A DNA stretch of 64,000 nucleotides from Conus ventricosus (lineage: Eukaryota; Mollusca; Gastropoda; Neogastropoda; Conidae): contig CM031600.1 of the NCBI GenBank assembly GCA_018398815.1, positions 53,795,205 to 53,859,204 on the forward strand. The letters run 5' to 3'. Of this stretch, positions 1 to 11,745 are shown piece by piece (within the stretch, counting starts at the first letter, position 1; each line of letters starts with the position of its first letter). Made by a program: the position numbers and the translations under genes. Below the pieces are notes generated by a model. That model did no database searches. It was given only the letters and a program-made list of their open reading frames with translations, and was not told the DNA's origin.

Positions 1-608
1 TGGGCTGGTGTAACCGTTAGTAATGGCTATTCTGGTAAACATCGTGCATCATCTGTGACTTATAATGAACATACTTACAAATTTTCAGACAGATCGGCCA
101 AGAACTTTGTGAGATTTTCCATCAAGAAGAAAACCATTATGGGCCGTTAGTAAAAGCTATATCGGTAAGCTTAAACATCGGGCATCATCCGTGACCCATA
201 ATGAACATATGAGATATTCCACGAAGAAGAAAAACCGTTAGGGGCCGTTATAGCCGTTAGTAACGTTAGTAACGGCTATAACGGCTATAACGGTAAAATA
301 AAACATCGGGCATCATCTGTGAATCATAATGAACATACCTACAAATTTTCAGAAAGATCGGCCCCGTACTTTCTGATATATTCCGTGAAAATGAAAAACC
401 GTTATGGATCGTTGTAGCCATTAGTAACGATTATAACGGTAACGTAAAACGTCGGGCATGGTCCGTGAAACATAATGAACATACCTACACATTTTCAGAA
501 AGATCGACCAAGTACTTTCTGAGATATTCCATAAAGAAGAAAAACCGTTACAGGCCGTTGCAGCCGTTAGTAATTTGTAGGTATGTTCATTATAGGTCAC
601 GGATGATG
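1..608 (+). repeat. Fold-back satellite, left copy
   Basis: Tandem, degenerate units of roughly 120-140 bp carry the landmarks CATCGGGCATCATCCGTGAC, AATGAACATACCTAC, AGAAAGATCGGCC and GATATTCCATAAAGAAG, separated by AACGGCTATAACGG motifs. Units run forward to about 570; then a short inverted piece (571-608) precedes the inverted-repeat arm. The block corresponds to the reverse complement of about 60230-60770. The GTGAC at 55-59 is uninterrupted here. Confidence 0.85.
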
Positions 609-1361
609 CTGTTTAGCAGAACCAGCGAAACGAATCCTCATGGGCTCTTCATTGCAGGCCCTTCCAACCATTCCCACGTACGTCCTAGTGTGAAAGGAAC
701 TCGAGTGTTTCGCCATCATCCCTCCACCCCCACCCCACCCTCTACTAGATCTTCAGAGATGGTCGGGATACTAGCCTTTTAGATGAAAGAAAAGGGAAGA
801 TGGGAATCCAGTATGCAATGTATATGAACAAAAACTGCCCAAAGTTTGAAAAAAAAAAACAACTGGGCTGTAGAACACATGCCCGTTTGACAGAATCAGA
901 GAAAACAACCGCACAAATGAATTGAACAAAACTACAGCTAGCACACTATAACTTTCTCTCTCCCCACAATAGGGCTGGAAGACGAGAGGTGGGTTTGAGA
1001 TGGGTCTCTAGTCCCTGTGCCCCTCTCCCTTTCGGTTACTTCCCATTTGGTCTACTCCCATTTCGCCTACACAGAAATGTGTGAGCACGACTTGGCCTAA
1101 CGGCCTTCGTTCATTCGTCCTTCGTCCTCTCTCGGGCTTCGCCCTGCTCTAATCTAAAGACCATCGATTCTGCTTTGGAGTAGACTGGGACACTGGTTAC
1201 GCCAGGGGGAGCCTTGCAGTATGGTCAGTATGGAAATAGACGAAATGGGAGTAGTAGACGAAATGGGAGTAGACCAAATGGGAGTAGACCAAATGGGAAG
1301 TCACCTCCCTTTCATTCCCATTCCCGCCCCCGTAGTATGAATGCTACATACCTGCGCGCGT

Positions 1362-1363
<2 letters not shown>

Positions 1364-1411
<48 letters not shown>

Positions 1412-1436
1412 ACGCGCGTGCGCGCGAGCATATGTT

Positions 1437-1516
<80 letters not shown>
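1364..1516. repeat. (AC)n and (AG)n microsatellites
   Basis: An AC run (about 1365-1412) and an AG run (1440-1516) are separated by ACGCGCGTGCGCGCGAG. The inverted copy at 42650-42790 has the same two runs in shorter form, so lengths differ between the copies. Confidence 0.97.
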
Positions 1517-1519
<3 letters not shown>

Positions 1520-2398
1520 TCAAAAGTACACACTCATGAATACATGCGCTCTCGAATGTGCATCCACATATGAAAACAAGGCACACACAAAAACACGCTT
1601 ACATCACAGTCTATGTCTTTCGATGGAACATCCAGCTCTACATATGAACTCCTTACTTTCACACCACCACCACCACCATCACCACCACCACCATCAGCAT
1701 TATCAACGTCATCATCTATTTCATTCTATGGAACATGCAGCTCTATCTACAAAACCCATTTTTTCACCATCCCCTTATCATAGTGTGGTATGGACAAAAA
1801 GATAACTCACAATGTTACCTCTTGCTTTAACTATTCGGGAACCGACCCCCACCCCTAAAGCCCTCGACCCTCCCCCCTCCCCCTTCCATTCCTCAGATCT
1901 TCAAATCCTGAATATTAGGTTGATGACATGGGTTTGCACGGCAACGCAGTAACTAAGAATTTTTTAAAAAAAAAAAGAGAAAAAAAGGTTAGTCTCAATC
2001 CAAGATCAGAACAATTCGGCTTGGATGCATCCCATAGATATGCACTTGGATATGCCAGCTATTGCTGCTGTGTGGGGACAACAATAATGATTCCAAGCAT
2101 TTTTTCTCTTTGACCCTACTCTCTGGTTTCACAACAGTTGTCTTGTTTGTATCGAAGATCAGGTGCATTTTGAACGGAATGGTGCGGAATGAGAAATAAA
2201 CATTGTTTTAACTTTGAGTTTGTATTTGATCTCTTCCCTTTTCATTTAAAACATTAACATACGTGTACATGATATGAAAACAGGTACGTGATTCGTCCAG
2301 TTTGGTTAACTTCCTCTGTGGTTGAGACGTAGAGTCGGCGATATATACCCGCTGCAGCCCCAACGTATCACTTATACTTTAGAGCAGCCTCTAGCTAA

Positions 2399-2668
2399 GT
2401 TTTTCGAGGATGGTTTACTGACTGACCCCCTTTCTCGGCAAGCGAACATTTTTCTCGGAAACGGAGAACAGGAATATCAAACATGGGCTGTTGTTATTTG
2501 AAGAAAAAAAACGCAACTTGATCTTAATTACCATCTTTTTCGAGGGTGGTTTACTGACTGAGCCCCCTTTCTCGGCAACCGAACATTTTTCTTGGAAACG
2601 GAGAAAGGGAATACCCAGCAGGGGCTGTGGACGTTATTTTAAGAAATGACGTAACTTGATCTTAATTA
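2399..2668. repeat. Tandem duplication of about 135 bp (two units)
   Basis: Two units each hold TTTACTGACTGA, TTTCTCGGCAA, GAACATTTTTC and end in AACTTGATCTTAATTA. The same pair exists inverted at 41500-41755. The second unit's terminal TTA is the target of the MITE that follows. Confidence 0.85.
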
Positions 2669-3680
2669 TGCTAGGTTCACACTATGGAAACTGTGGGAAA
2701 CTCTGGCAGTCTGCGCGTTAAAGAAACTGCTTTGGAAACCGTCTATAAATAAATGTGACTGGAGTTTCTGTCGACAATGTGAACGCTCGACGAAATTATA
2801 CAGAAACTGCGAAGCTCCTCCCCTTTTGCGTTTTGCACGGACTTCCCTGCTATTTTCGCCTTTCTTTTTTTTTGGGGGGGTCAATTTCAGTCAGTCTCGT
2901 GTACAAAAACTTTGTTGCCTACCTGTTCACACTTTGGAAACGATATGGAAACTCGGTAGCGTCAGTGTCCTAGTTTCTTCTCGGCCTGTATTTCCAAACA
3001 ACTTTTGCAGACTGAGATGGCAGGAAACAGGCTTGGCAAATCTATCGGGAATATCCGATAGAGGTAATGCAGTTTGTTGAAGGGGGTTATGCTAGGTTCA
3101 CACTATGGAAACTGTGGGAAACTCTGGCAGTCTGCGCGTTAAAGAAACTGCTTTGGAAACCGTCTATAAATAAATGTGACTGGAGTTTCTGTCGACAGTG
3201 TGAACGCTCGACGAAATTATACAGAAACTGCGAAGCGTACCGCACACTGCGTTTTGCACGGACTTCCCTGCTATTTTCGCCTTTCTTTTTTTGGGGGGTC
3301 AATTTCAGTCAGTCTCGTGCACAAAAACTTTGTTGCCTTCCTGTTCACACTTTGGAAACGATATGGAAACTCGGTAGCGTCAGTGTCCTAGTTTCTTCTC
3401 GGCCTGTATTTCCAAACAACTTTTGCAGACTGAGATGGAAGGAAACAGGCTTGGCAAATCTATCGGGAATATCCGATAGAGGTAATGCAGTTTGCTGAAG
3501 GGGGTAATGTGAGTTTTCTCTGTGCAGATTTCGGTTACCCGACAAGAAACTGGGGCTGTTTCCAGGCCGGTTTCCATAGTGTGAACTAAGCATAAGTGAG
3601 TTTTCTCTGTGCAGATTTCGGTTACCCGACAAGAAATTGGAGCCGTTTTCCAGGCCGGTTTCCATAGTGTGAACTAAGCA
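2669..3680. mobile_element. Outer MITE with TTA target duplication, containing a copy of itself
   Basis: Ends are inverted repeats: TGCTAGGTTCACACTATGG on the left and CCATAGTGTGAACTAAGCA on the right, flanked by TTA at 2666-2668 and 3681-3683. The matching site near 41505 in the inverted copy lacks the element and has a single TTA, proving insertion. A 3-bp TTA duplication fits the PIF/Harbinger superfamily. There is no transposase, so it is non-autonomous. Without the inner copy it is about 506 bp. Confidence 0.88.
3090..3592. mobile_element. Inner MITE copy, nested in the outer one
   Basis: A 503-bp copy with the same left end (TGCTAGGTTCACACTATGG at 3090) and right end (GTGTGAACTAAGCA to 3592). 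It is preceded by TTA (3087-3089) and followed by TAAGTGAG, the outer element's own sequence around gggggTTA. The body repeats 2669-3086 nearly base for base. Confidence 0.85.
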
Positions 3681-3831
3681 TTACCATCCGGCCGATTCGC
3701 TGTACGTTTACCTGTGGAAGACCCAGGACCTTTTTATAGAGGGTAGGGAAAGAGGGAAGGATATGTGTACGAGAGAATATTAGTGCCGTATGTTTGAGTG
3801 CGTACATGTGTGTGTGCGCGAGCGCGCGAGC

Positions 3832-3868
<37 letters not shown>

Positions 3869-5566
3869 CATGGGCAAAATATGCCTCTGAGAGGAAACAG
3901 AAGGCGGGAAGATAAGAAAAATAAGCCATACGTCCCTGAATGATTACCCTCCAAGGTGTGACATCAAATCGGGTTTTGGTGAGGTCCGCATCCACTCGGA
4001 CACGTAAGCTAATTCTATTCATAATTGCCGTAGTTAAGGAAATGTCGCACTGATTTGTAGACCCAGTGGGCCAAAGTGATCAAGTTTTCTCTCCTGAAGT
4101 TACTTCAGTTTTTTTCTTTCTGCCTCATCTTCCGTGTCATTTCAGTGGCAATGCACCCACGCCATTTATTCTGCCCCCTCACCCCCCCCTGCCCCCCCCC
4201 CCCCCCCCCCCCCTGCCCCCCCCCCCCCCCCCCCCCCCCCCCTCCCCGCCGCAACTCCTTCCTTTCCACAGCTACTACAGCCTTGCCCGTCCTGCCACAG
4301 CTCTGACACTGGTACTCCGCGCTGTCAAGTCATGACGAGGCCACCCAACAGAGGAGACACTGCACTGCCGCCGTGTCACTTGGGCGGTGTTCGGTGGTGG
4401 TTGATCTGATCCAACACACGCAGGACACTGCCTTCTAAGCTGCTCCGCCCCCACCCCGTCCCTCTCCACCACCCCTATTGACGACGATAATTGTTTGATT
4501 GCGGAACCAGTTTGAGTGAGCTCTCCTTCAGGAGGGAGTCACCACGTCAATCCAACGACAGTCCCCATGATCTTTGCCGGGAACGAAGAGCCCGACAAAA
4601 CCAAATCAAAGGCATAGACGTGAGAGGCAACCGAAAAGTAGGTCACCGGAACAGCAGGGCATGAAGGACTGCTAAATTTGATCTTTTTTCCTTTTTTTAA
4701 CTGCTGATCTAAGAAAATAAGGATGATGAAGATGATGCTATGGATTTCGACGCTGGTCTGAAAAGTGAATGACAAAGCTGTACTCTACGCTTACCTACAT
4801 AAGATATCACGGCATCAACCAGGCCCGAGAGATATGGACACCTGTAGTGTTGGTCAGGAAATTTGAGCAACACTCCCAGAGACGCATCCATTAAGTAGAT
4901 GGAACTCGACTGTGTGGTCCCAGTCTTCCCAACTGAGCCTGTAACAGACTCAACTCTGGGTCGGAGCTACTCGGGGCAGAAAAATGCCACAGATACATGG
5001 CTCTGATGGGAATCGATTCATCGACCTCCCAGACTGGAGTCTGCAACGGCGCCAACCACTTCGCCACGGCCTGACGTCTTTCCAAAACATCCTTGTTTGC
5101 TTCTTTTTATTGGATCATGGTGCCTTTACCACTGGAATGTGGTGTCCTTGGCACACCCTCATAGTGTTGCTCATGTGCATACCAGTGACATGCCCCATAC
5201 GCTTGTTCCACAACATGTATATTGACCTTTTAACCCATTAACGTAGTGGTTTTTTATGTTTCACATTGCTATACCGTTTGTAAGCAACATGATGTGTGTC
5301 TCAGTGTGAATGACCCCAGCCCGGTAAGAACGGTTTGCGTGGGTCTTCTCCTCTTCCTGATCTTGGCTCATTTTCTTTTTTCGTATTGACTTGACGTTAG
5401 TTAATCCATGAGGGAGAGCGGGGGCAATCCTTTAACCTCCAGGAAATATCTGAACCTTAGGGCCTTTTCTGACTGAGCTTTGGGATGAGTTGTGTCAGCC
5501 TTGTGCATACTTGAGTCTGAGCATTGATCCGTTTCTCAGGTCACCATCCTTGTCGTATTCAGGCAT

Positions 5567-5932
5567 GTGTTTGGACAGGTAAGTAAGAAGTAAGGGAATT
5601 TTACAACTAAAAGTAGTTTTATGATATACTTACCTGTTCAAACACTAGGACGCTCTCCTCCCTCCCTGCAATTCGGAAAAGGGGAGAAAACTGAATTCTG
5701 GCTGGGGTGGGGGGTGGGGGTAGGGAGGAGTGTTCACCAGGGAGACCGCTCCTGTATTCCTGGGTGTTTAAGGGAGCGTTAGCTCTCCGCTCTCTCCGTT
5801 TCACTTTTTTTTCTTTTTCTTTATGTTGTTGTTGAGATACCTGATGTATAGCGTGTTCCACGCTTTGTTGAGAAAAAGCATTGGTTTGGACTGGTAATTA
5901 TATCATAAAACTACTTTTAGTTGTACAATTCC
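5567..5932. mobile_element. MITE-like inverted-repeat element carrying splice-donor motifs
   Basis: The arms are 5595-5648 and 5880-5932 and match over about 40 bases around AACTAAAAGTAGTTTTATGA. A second, shorter inverted repeat pairs GTGTTTGGACAGGTAAGTA (5567-5585) with its complement at 5627-5645. The arms include CAGGTAAGTA, a consensus 5' splice site, in both orientations. No target duplication or coding frame was seen. Confidence 0.6.
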
Positions 5933-6718
5933 TTCTCTTTATGTCAGAGGCACTCTGAAAATCACATTTTGATGTCAAGGAGAAGGAAATTCAAACTGAT
6001 AAAAAGTCATTTCCTAGGGAAATCACAGAGCGATCGTAATTTCAAATGTGTATGTTACCAAAGTAGTTTGAAAGGAAACCGTTTAAAAAAAATCTGTATG
6101 TGACTCAAGTTTATTTTCACTTTTCAGTTAGACTCGGCTGCAGCCAGGCATTTCTTAGTTGTTGTTTTTTCTTTTGTTCGTTTAAAGGTAAGAATTGAAC
6201 TATAGAGTATGTTTTATTCAAGGAAGAGAGTATTCAATATTTTACTTTTGTCTACAAACACACAAACGTATTTTTAGTGCCCCTAGTTTTATGTTTGTCC
6301 AGCACGTGCAGTATTGGCTTTTTTACAGTTGCGTGACTTTGACTCGTTATTGTGCTTCTTATTCTTCTGTTGCTGGGAAACAGATGGACCTAGGAACATT
6401 GCCTTGTGGCGCACCACCGGTGAAATCAGAGTAGCTGACGGTGCTTCGACGTTTACGTAAGCTCACTTCTGTTCAGGCAGAGTGACCACTTATTACAACG
6501 ATAAGAATAATCATTTGAATGATGACAGATCGGGTTGTGTGTGTGGTTTTTTTCAGTGGTCACGATGAGTATGAGCATCTACTATCAACTACACAGACAA
6601 GGAAGGACTGATCGGCATTCTGAAATCTCGCAAAATCCGCAAGAGTGTTGGCGGACGATTCGCAGTGGTATGTATGAAGCTGCACACGCACACAGACAGA
6701 CAAAATTTCGTGCTCACG

Positions 6719-6835
6719 TCCCCCCCCCCCCAACCCCCCCCCCCCCCCCAACGCCCCCCCCCCCTCCACACACACACAGTGCAAGAAAACACACAAAAAA
6801 CAAAAGCAACAACAAATTCTATCTTTGCTGTTTCC

Positions 6836-6909
<74 letters not shown>

Positions 6910-6933
6910 CCCCTCTCTCTCTCTCTGCGCAGG

Positions 6934-6997
<64 letters not shown>

Positions 6998-7014
6998 TGT
7001 GTGTGTGTGTGTCT
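6719..7014. repeat. Compound low-complexity tract: C runs, (CT)n, (GT)n
   Basis: C-rich 6719-6766, CT-rich 6837-6926 and GT-rich 6935-7014. The long open frames here in all six frames are repeat products, not genes. Confidence 0.97.
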
Positions 7015-7417
7015 GCGTACGTGCGCGTCTTGCATTATTTTGCTTGCCCATTTGTTTGCAAAGTCGATTTTGTTTAAAGGTCCCGTATTCCTTTTTTGCT
7101 TTCTAGAGACGTCTTGAAGCCTTGTCTGTCACTGTGGTGTGTCTCTTGTGACGAGCTAGGTTGCAAACATATAAGATACCAAAGTGCTCAGTCACCATTG
7201 CCATTCCGTCCTGAGTTAACTCACTGAGGCGATCGAAGGTTGTCTCAGTACATATAAGATAATAATACTAATGATTATTATGGCGCTTAATCTTACATCA
7301 TAAGCTCTAAGCGCTACGAATAACAAAAGGTTTAAAAAACAACAACAATATAATGAAACCAATAAGAAGATGAATATTGCAATAAGTACCATGCATCTAC
7401 AAACCAGGGTGCACATT

Positions 7418-7418
<1 letters not shown>

Positions 7419-7469
<51 letters not shown>

Positions 7470-7541
7470 CGCATACACACACACACACACACACACACAC
7501 CACACACACACACACAACACACACACACACACACACACAGT
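7419..7541. repeat. (AC)n microsatellite
   Basis: AC repeats broken by AGTCGCAT and single-base slips. Confidence 0.97.
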
Positions 7542-7879
7542 AGTCGCAGAATCAATTTGATGGGCAAGGGAAGGGGAAGAAAGACCTGCTATTGATTGGT
7601 GAATAGGGTTGTTTTAAGAGACAGAAATATTTTGCGCGTTCCTTCCATTTTGTTCAGCCGCTTCCATCTTGTGTGCTTTAATTTAGTTCTTTTTTAATTT
7701 GTTAGTTTTTTTGTTATGGATGTGCAAGATCAAAACATAAAACAAATGGTTTTATTCACTACACAGATCTCAACGGTTCCCATTGGTGTCAGTTAGGAAT
7801 TTCATAGTTACACTTCACATGCTCTTTCATTTCCTTTCTCCTACCCTTCACCCCCCAAGCCACACACTTTGAAATCCGT

Positions 7880-8706
7880 TGTCACGACCGACCCCTGGAG
7901 GTCTGCCCCGACAGGATCGGTCTAGGTGGGAGTGAAGGGAGTGACTGACCTCACACGCCCCGCAAGAGACCACACAATAAAGATTACGATAACAACACCC
8001 CATTTATTCAACACCAACATACAGTCATAAATAAGCATTCCAACCCCACACAACATGCACAATCACAATCAAGCATTTCAACACACGACATACACACAAT
8101 TAAGCATTCCAACACACACAGCATGCACAATTTTAAAATAAACATTTCACCATACGACGTACACAATCACAATCACAACATTTCAACACATATGACATAT
8201 ACACAATTATAAATAAACATTTCCAGCATCCATCCCTTTCCACACCATGGAGTGCCTCCACACCCCTGCCTCTCCCAAGTCTACTGGGAGCACCCTGTCG
8301 CACTAGGTGCTCCGAACCGGGTCGGTTCTTGAAGAGAGTCGTTCAAGGCCGACACCCTCGACACACACAAGCAGGCAGTGAAGAGCGCGTCCGGGGGGGG
8401 GGGGGGGGGAGGGGGGGGGGGGGGGGAAACGTGGCGTTGTTGCTGGAGGTACTGGACGGGATCAGGACCGGCCAGTCAAAACCACGGGCTTTTTCTACCA
8501 GAACGTGGTCCCGACCAGTGCGTGATCCAACCAGCGCGCGTACCAACCAGAGCGTGGCCCCAACCAGCGCGTGGCACCAACCAGTCCGCGGTCCCGACCA
8601 GAGCGTGGCCCCAGCCAGCGCGTGGCACCAACCATCTGGGTCCCAACCAGAGCGGGCCCCAACCAACGGGCCCCCCCAGGCGTGGCCCCCAACCCTTCCC
8701 CCCAAA
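7880..8706 (-). mobile_element. Possible LTR fragment, minus strand, running into the gap
   Basis: It starts TGTCACGACCG, then has CACAATAAAG and TTTATT about 95-120 bases in. The reverse complements of the two LTR types at 44358-58538 show the same layout: TGTCACGG, then CAATAAA and TTTATT, a poly(A) signal on the opposite strand. The region also has degenerate about 45-bp units (8025-8225) and units around ACCAGCGCGTGGC (8510-8690). Sequence similarity beyond the ends is low, so this is tentative. Confidence 0.35.
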
Positions 8707-9706
8707 NNNNNNNNNNNNNNNNNNNNNNNNNNNNNNNNNNNNNNNNNNNNNNNNNNNNNNNNNNNNNNNNNNNNNNNNNNNNNNNNNNNNNNNNNNNNNN
8801 NNNNNNNNNNNNNNNNNNNNNNNNNNNNNNNNNNNNNNNNNNNNNNNNNNNNNNNNNNNNNNNNNNNNNNNNNNNNNNNNNNNNNNNNNNNNNNNNNNNN
8901 NNNNNNNNNNNNNNNNNNNNNNNNNNNNNNNNNNNNNNNNNNNNNNNNNNNNNNNNNNNNNNNNNNNNNNNNNNNNNNNNNNNNNNNNNNNNNNNNNNNN
9001 NNNNNNNNNNNNNNNNNNNNNNNNNNNNNNNNNNNNNNNNNNNNNNNNNNNNNNNNNNNNNNNNNNNNNNNNNNNNNNNNNNNNNNNNNNNNNNNNNNNN
9101 NNNNNNNNNNNNNNNNNNNNNNNNNNNNNNNNNNNNNNNNNNNNNNNNNNNNNNNNNNNNNNNNNNNNNNNNNNNNNNNNNNNNNNNNNNNNNNNNNNNN
9201 NNNNNNNNNNNNNNNNNNNNNNNNNNNNNNNNNNNNNNNNNNNNNNNNNNNNNNNNNNNNNNNNNNNNNNNNNNNNNNNNNNNNNNNNNNNNNNNNNNNN
9301 NNNNNNNNNNNNNNNNNNNNNNNNNNNNNNNNNNNNNNNNNNNNNNNNNNNNNNNNNNNNNNNNNNNNNNNNNNNNNNNNNNNNNNNNNNNNNNNNNNNN
9401 NNNNNNNNNNNNNNNNNNNNNNNNNNNNNNNNNNNNNNNNNNNNNNNNNNNNNNNNNNNNNNNNNNNNNNNNNNNNNNNNNNNNNNNNNNNNNNNNNNNN
9501 NNNNNNNNNNNNNNNNNNNNNNNNNNNNNNNNNNNNNNNNNNNNNNNNNNNNNNNNNNNNNNNNNNNNNNNNNNNNNNNNNNNNNNNNNNNNNNNNNNNN
9601 NNNNNNNNNNNNNNNNNNNNNNNNNNNNNNNNNNNNNNNNNNNNNNNNNNNNNNNNNNNNNNNNNNNNNNNNNNNNNNNNNNNNNNNNNNNNNNNNNNNN
9701 NNNNNN
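8707..9706. other. Assembly gap (1,000 N)
   Basis: A run of exactly 1,000 N marks a scaffold join of unknown true size. The missing first TMEM65 exon could lie here. Confidence 1.
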
Positions 9707-10522
9707 GACATGGTTGACCTTTCCCCAAGCGGGTTTTGGGGCCTATTCGCTTATGATGATTCTACTAAAGATGACCACGTACCCGTGGCTGTATTAAAGA
9801 TGAAAGTTCGCCTGCAAATTTTTAGGGAGGCTTAGCCAGGGGGTTACTTCAAATTTCTAGCGCCAAGTGTTGGCAATGTGCACCACACATTTTGATCAAA
9901 ATGTTTAGATAACCTGGAAAGCCCTGGTACCATCTTCTGTCTTCTCTTTTTTCTCTTTTTTCTAAGTGTTTGTGCGTTTTGTGTTGTTGTTTACTCTACT
10001 CACTGAGTTGTGTGTTTTCTCTGAATATATCTACTGCTTGTAGGTTTGCGTCTGTAAAATGATCAGAAATTGATAAATATTTCCGTACCTTTTTGCCTTC
10101 CTATCTTCAAGGGTTTCTAAAATTTAAACAAGTGCCATTAACGGGGTAAATTTAGGATATACGATGTGACTGTAAAATGTGCATATTTAAACTGACTCGT
10201 AGGCCAATCATTCGAAAAACAGATGGAGAAGTTGAAGAGGATATGATGACAGTGGGCCTATTAATAGAAAATTCAGGAAAAAATCACTTGCTCTCTTGAG
10301 ATGTTTTTTTTCTCTGCAGCATGGTTGCCCTTTACAAAAAAAAAAAAAATCAAAAAAAAAAAAAAATCGAAAGAATTGGCAGTAACCGCCTCTGTCATGC
10401 ATGATGCTAGTGTATGGTTTACATAGTATTCGCGTATATGTCAGCAGGGTATTGTTTTTTCTGATTTTCGTTTCATGTACCATACAAGCTGTAATATTTT
10501 GATTGAAAATACAACAATAACC

Positions 10523-10717
10523 TCAAATGAAAGGGGGGGGGGGGATGGGTGCAAGTACACAGACAGACACCCCCAAAACATGGTCTGACACCGCCTTATG
10601 CATAGATTTCCCGATAGTAAACTGATGGCAGAATATGTAAATCAACATTATGAGTAAAACAGAAAAGATAGGGAACAAAAGAGCCAGTTTGGTCTTTTTC
10701 ATTTGGTCAATTCCCAA
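10523..10717 (-). CDS. Weak candidate: type II signal-anchor exon
   Basis: A minus-strand frame starts MGIDQMKKTKLALLFPIF and continues into a hydrophobic run (VLLIMLIYIFCH) after a KK-K cluster, the layout of a Golgi-type signal anchor. No homologous catalytic domain or clear downstream exon was found, and the frame ends in a proline-rich tail produced by a G run. It may be an exon of an unrelated gene or chance. Confidence 0.15.
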   Translation of the reverse strand: MGIDQMKKTKLALLFPIFSVLLIMLIYIFCHQFTIGKSMHKAVSDHVLGVSVCVLAPIPPPPFI

Positions 10718-11486
10718 ATTGGTAATATTTAGTCAAGGGGTATAACTTTGCCGAACTGCCCTCGTGTACTTGACAAGGTCCGAACAAGAATAACCAGTAG
10801 AAGTGGGTAACCTTGCAGCAGTTCCATAATTTGAGGGTACGACTAAGTACGTATCACATCCAGATTCGCATTCATCTAAGGCAGATGACAGTAAGAAACG
10901 TTCGGTTTCGTGATTGTTAACAGTCCGTGCCACTGACACTGAACTCGCTCTTTATTCGTTGATCCGGTCGTGGTGGCTGTTGTGTTCATGGTGATACTGA
11001 TCATTAGTAGCCCAAGCTTGAGGCACACCATGATCGACTGTCGAGTGGGTGAACATGGGACACATGACATCAAAAGACCATTATGATATCGTGACTGCCG
11101 ATCATATGCGGTCAGCCTGTCCAGAACATTGTCTAACCTGATCTCAAAAGTCGTGGTCGTACTGGTAAGCAAGGGTTCATCATTTGATTGACTGGGTTAA
11201 AAACCAGTTGTTAAGCAGTATTACTTAAAGGACCAAGGCAATTCAGAATGCGTTTTTCCAATACCATGTCGAAAGGGTTTGATAAAGAAATTAGCAGACT
11301 TGCTCCACTGATAACATGCAACTCGTGTTTACCATGCAACAAGTCTACTCTGTAACAGACATAACATGGCTTCCACATGATCAGGTGAGTCTAGGTCTGG
11401 GTCAAAGCTACTACGTATGTTGATCTGCAAAATGTTACATTAAAACTTGTGATTCTAAAATGCATACTTGAAAGGAAAAAAGAATA

Positions 11487-11534
11487 CACACACAAACACG
11501 ACACAAACAGACACACAATCACACACACCACACA

Positions 11535-11575
<41 letters not shown>

Positions 11576-11745
11576 CACAACCACACACACCTCCCTCTCT
11601 CTCCCCCTCTCTCTCTCTCTCTCTACCCCCACCCTCCCTCTTCCCTCTCTCTCTCACACACACCCACAGTCACACACACTCACACACACACACACACAAA
11701 ACACACACACACCACCACCACACACCACACACACTTCGTTTATAT
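11487..11745. repeat. (CA)n/(CT)n low-complexity tract
   Basis: CA repeats alternate with CCCTCTCT-type sequence. No gene. Confidence 0.95.

Larger units (their letters stand above)
611..4938 (+). repeat. Left arm of the large inverted duplication
   Basis: Reading outward to inward, the segment matches the reverse complement of 43262 down to 40176, including the CA/GA microsatellites, a CCA run, the paired segments at 2399-2668, the CA run at 3830, the C run near 4190 and the end near 4938. The match stops on the right only because the other contig ends. Differences are small indels, microsatellite lengths and the 1,012-bp transposon at 2669-3680. Confidence 0.92.

Noticed and set aside
5625..5635. 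U1 snRNA start (ATACTTACCTG)
   Set aside because: Only the 11 bases complementary to a splice donor match; nothing of the U1 body follows. It is the complement of a GTAAGTA motif in an inverted repeat.
6535..7117. Open frames rich in SL, CV and HT dipeptides
   Set aside because: They are microsatellite translations in all frames; the same applies to 1214-1805, 11391-11928, 30293-30877, 35543-36235 and 41104-41502.
8329..9835. Open frames of over 400 codons across 8707-9706
   Set aside because: They consist of N.
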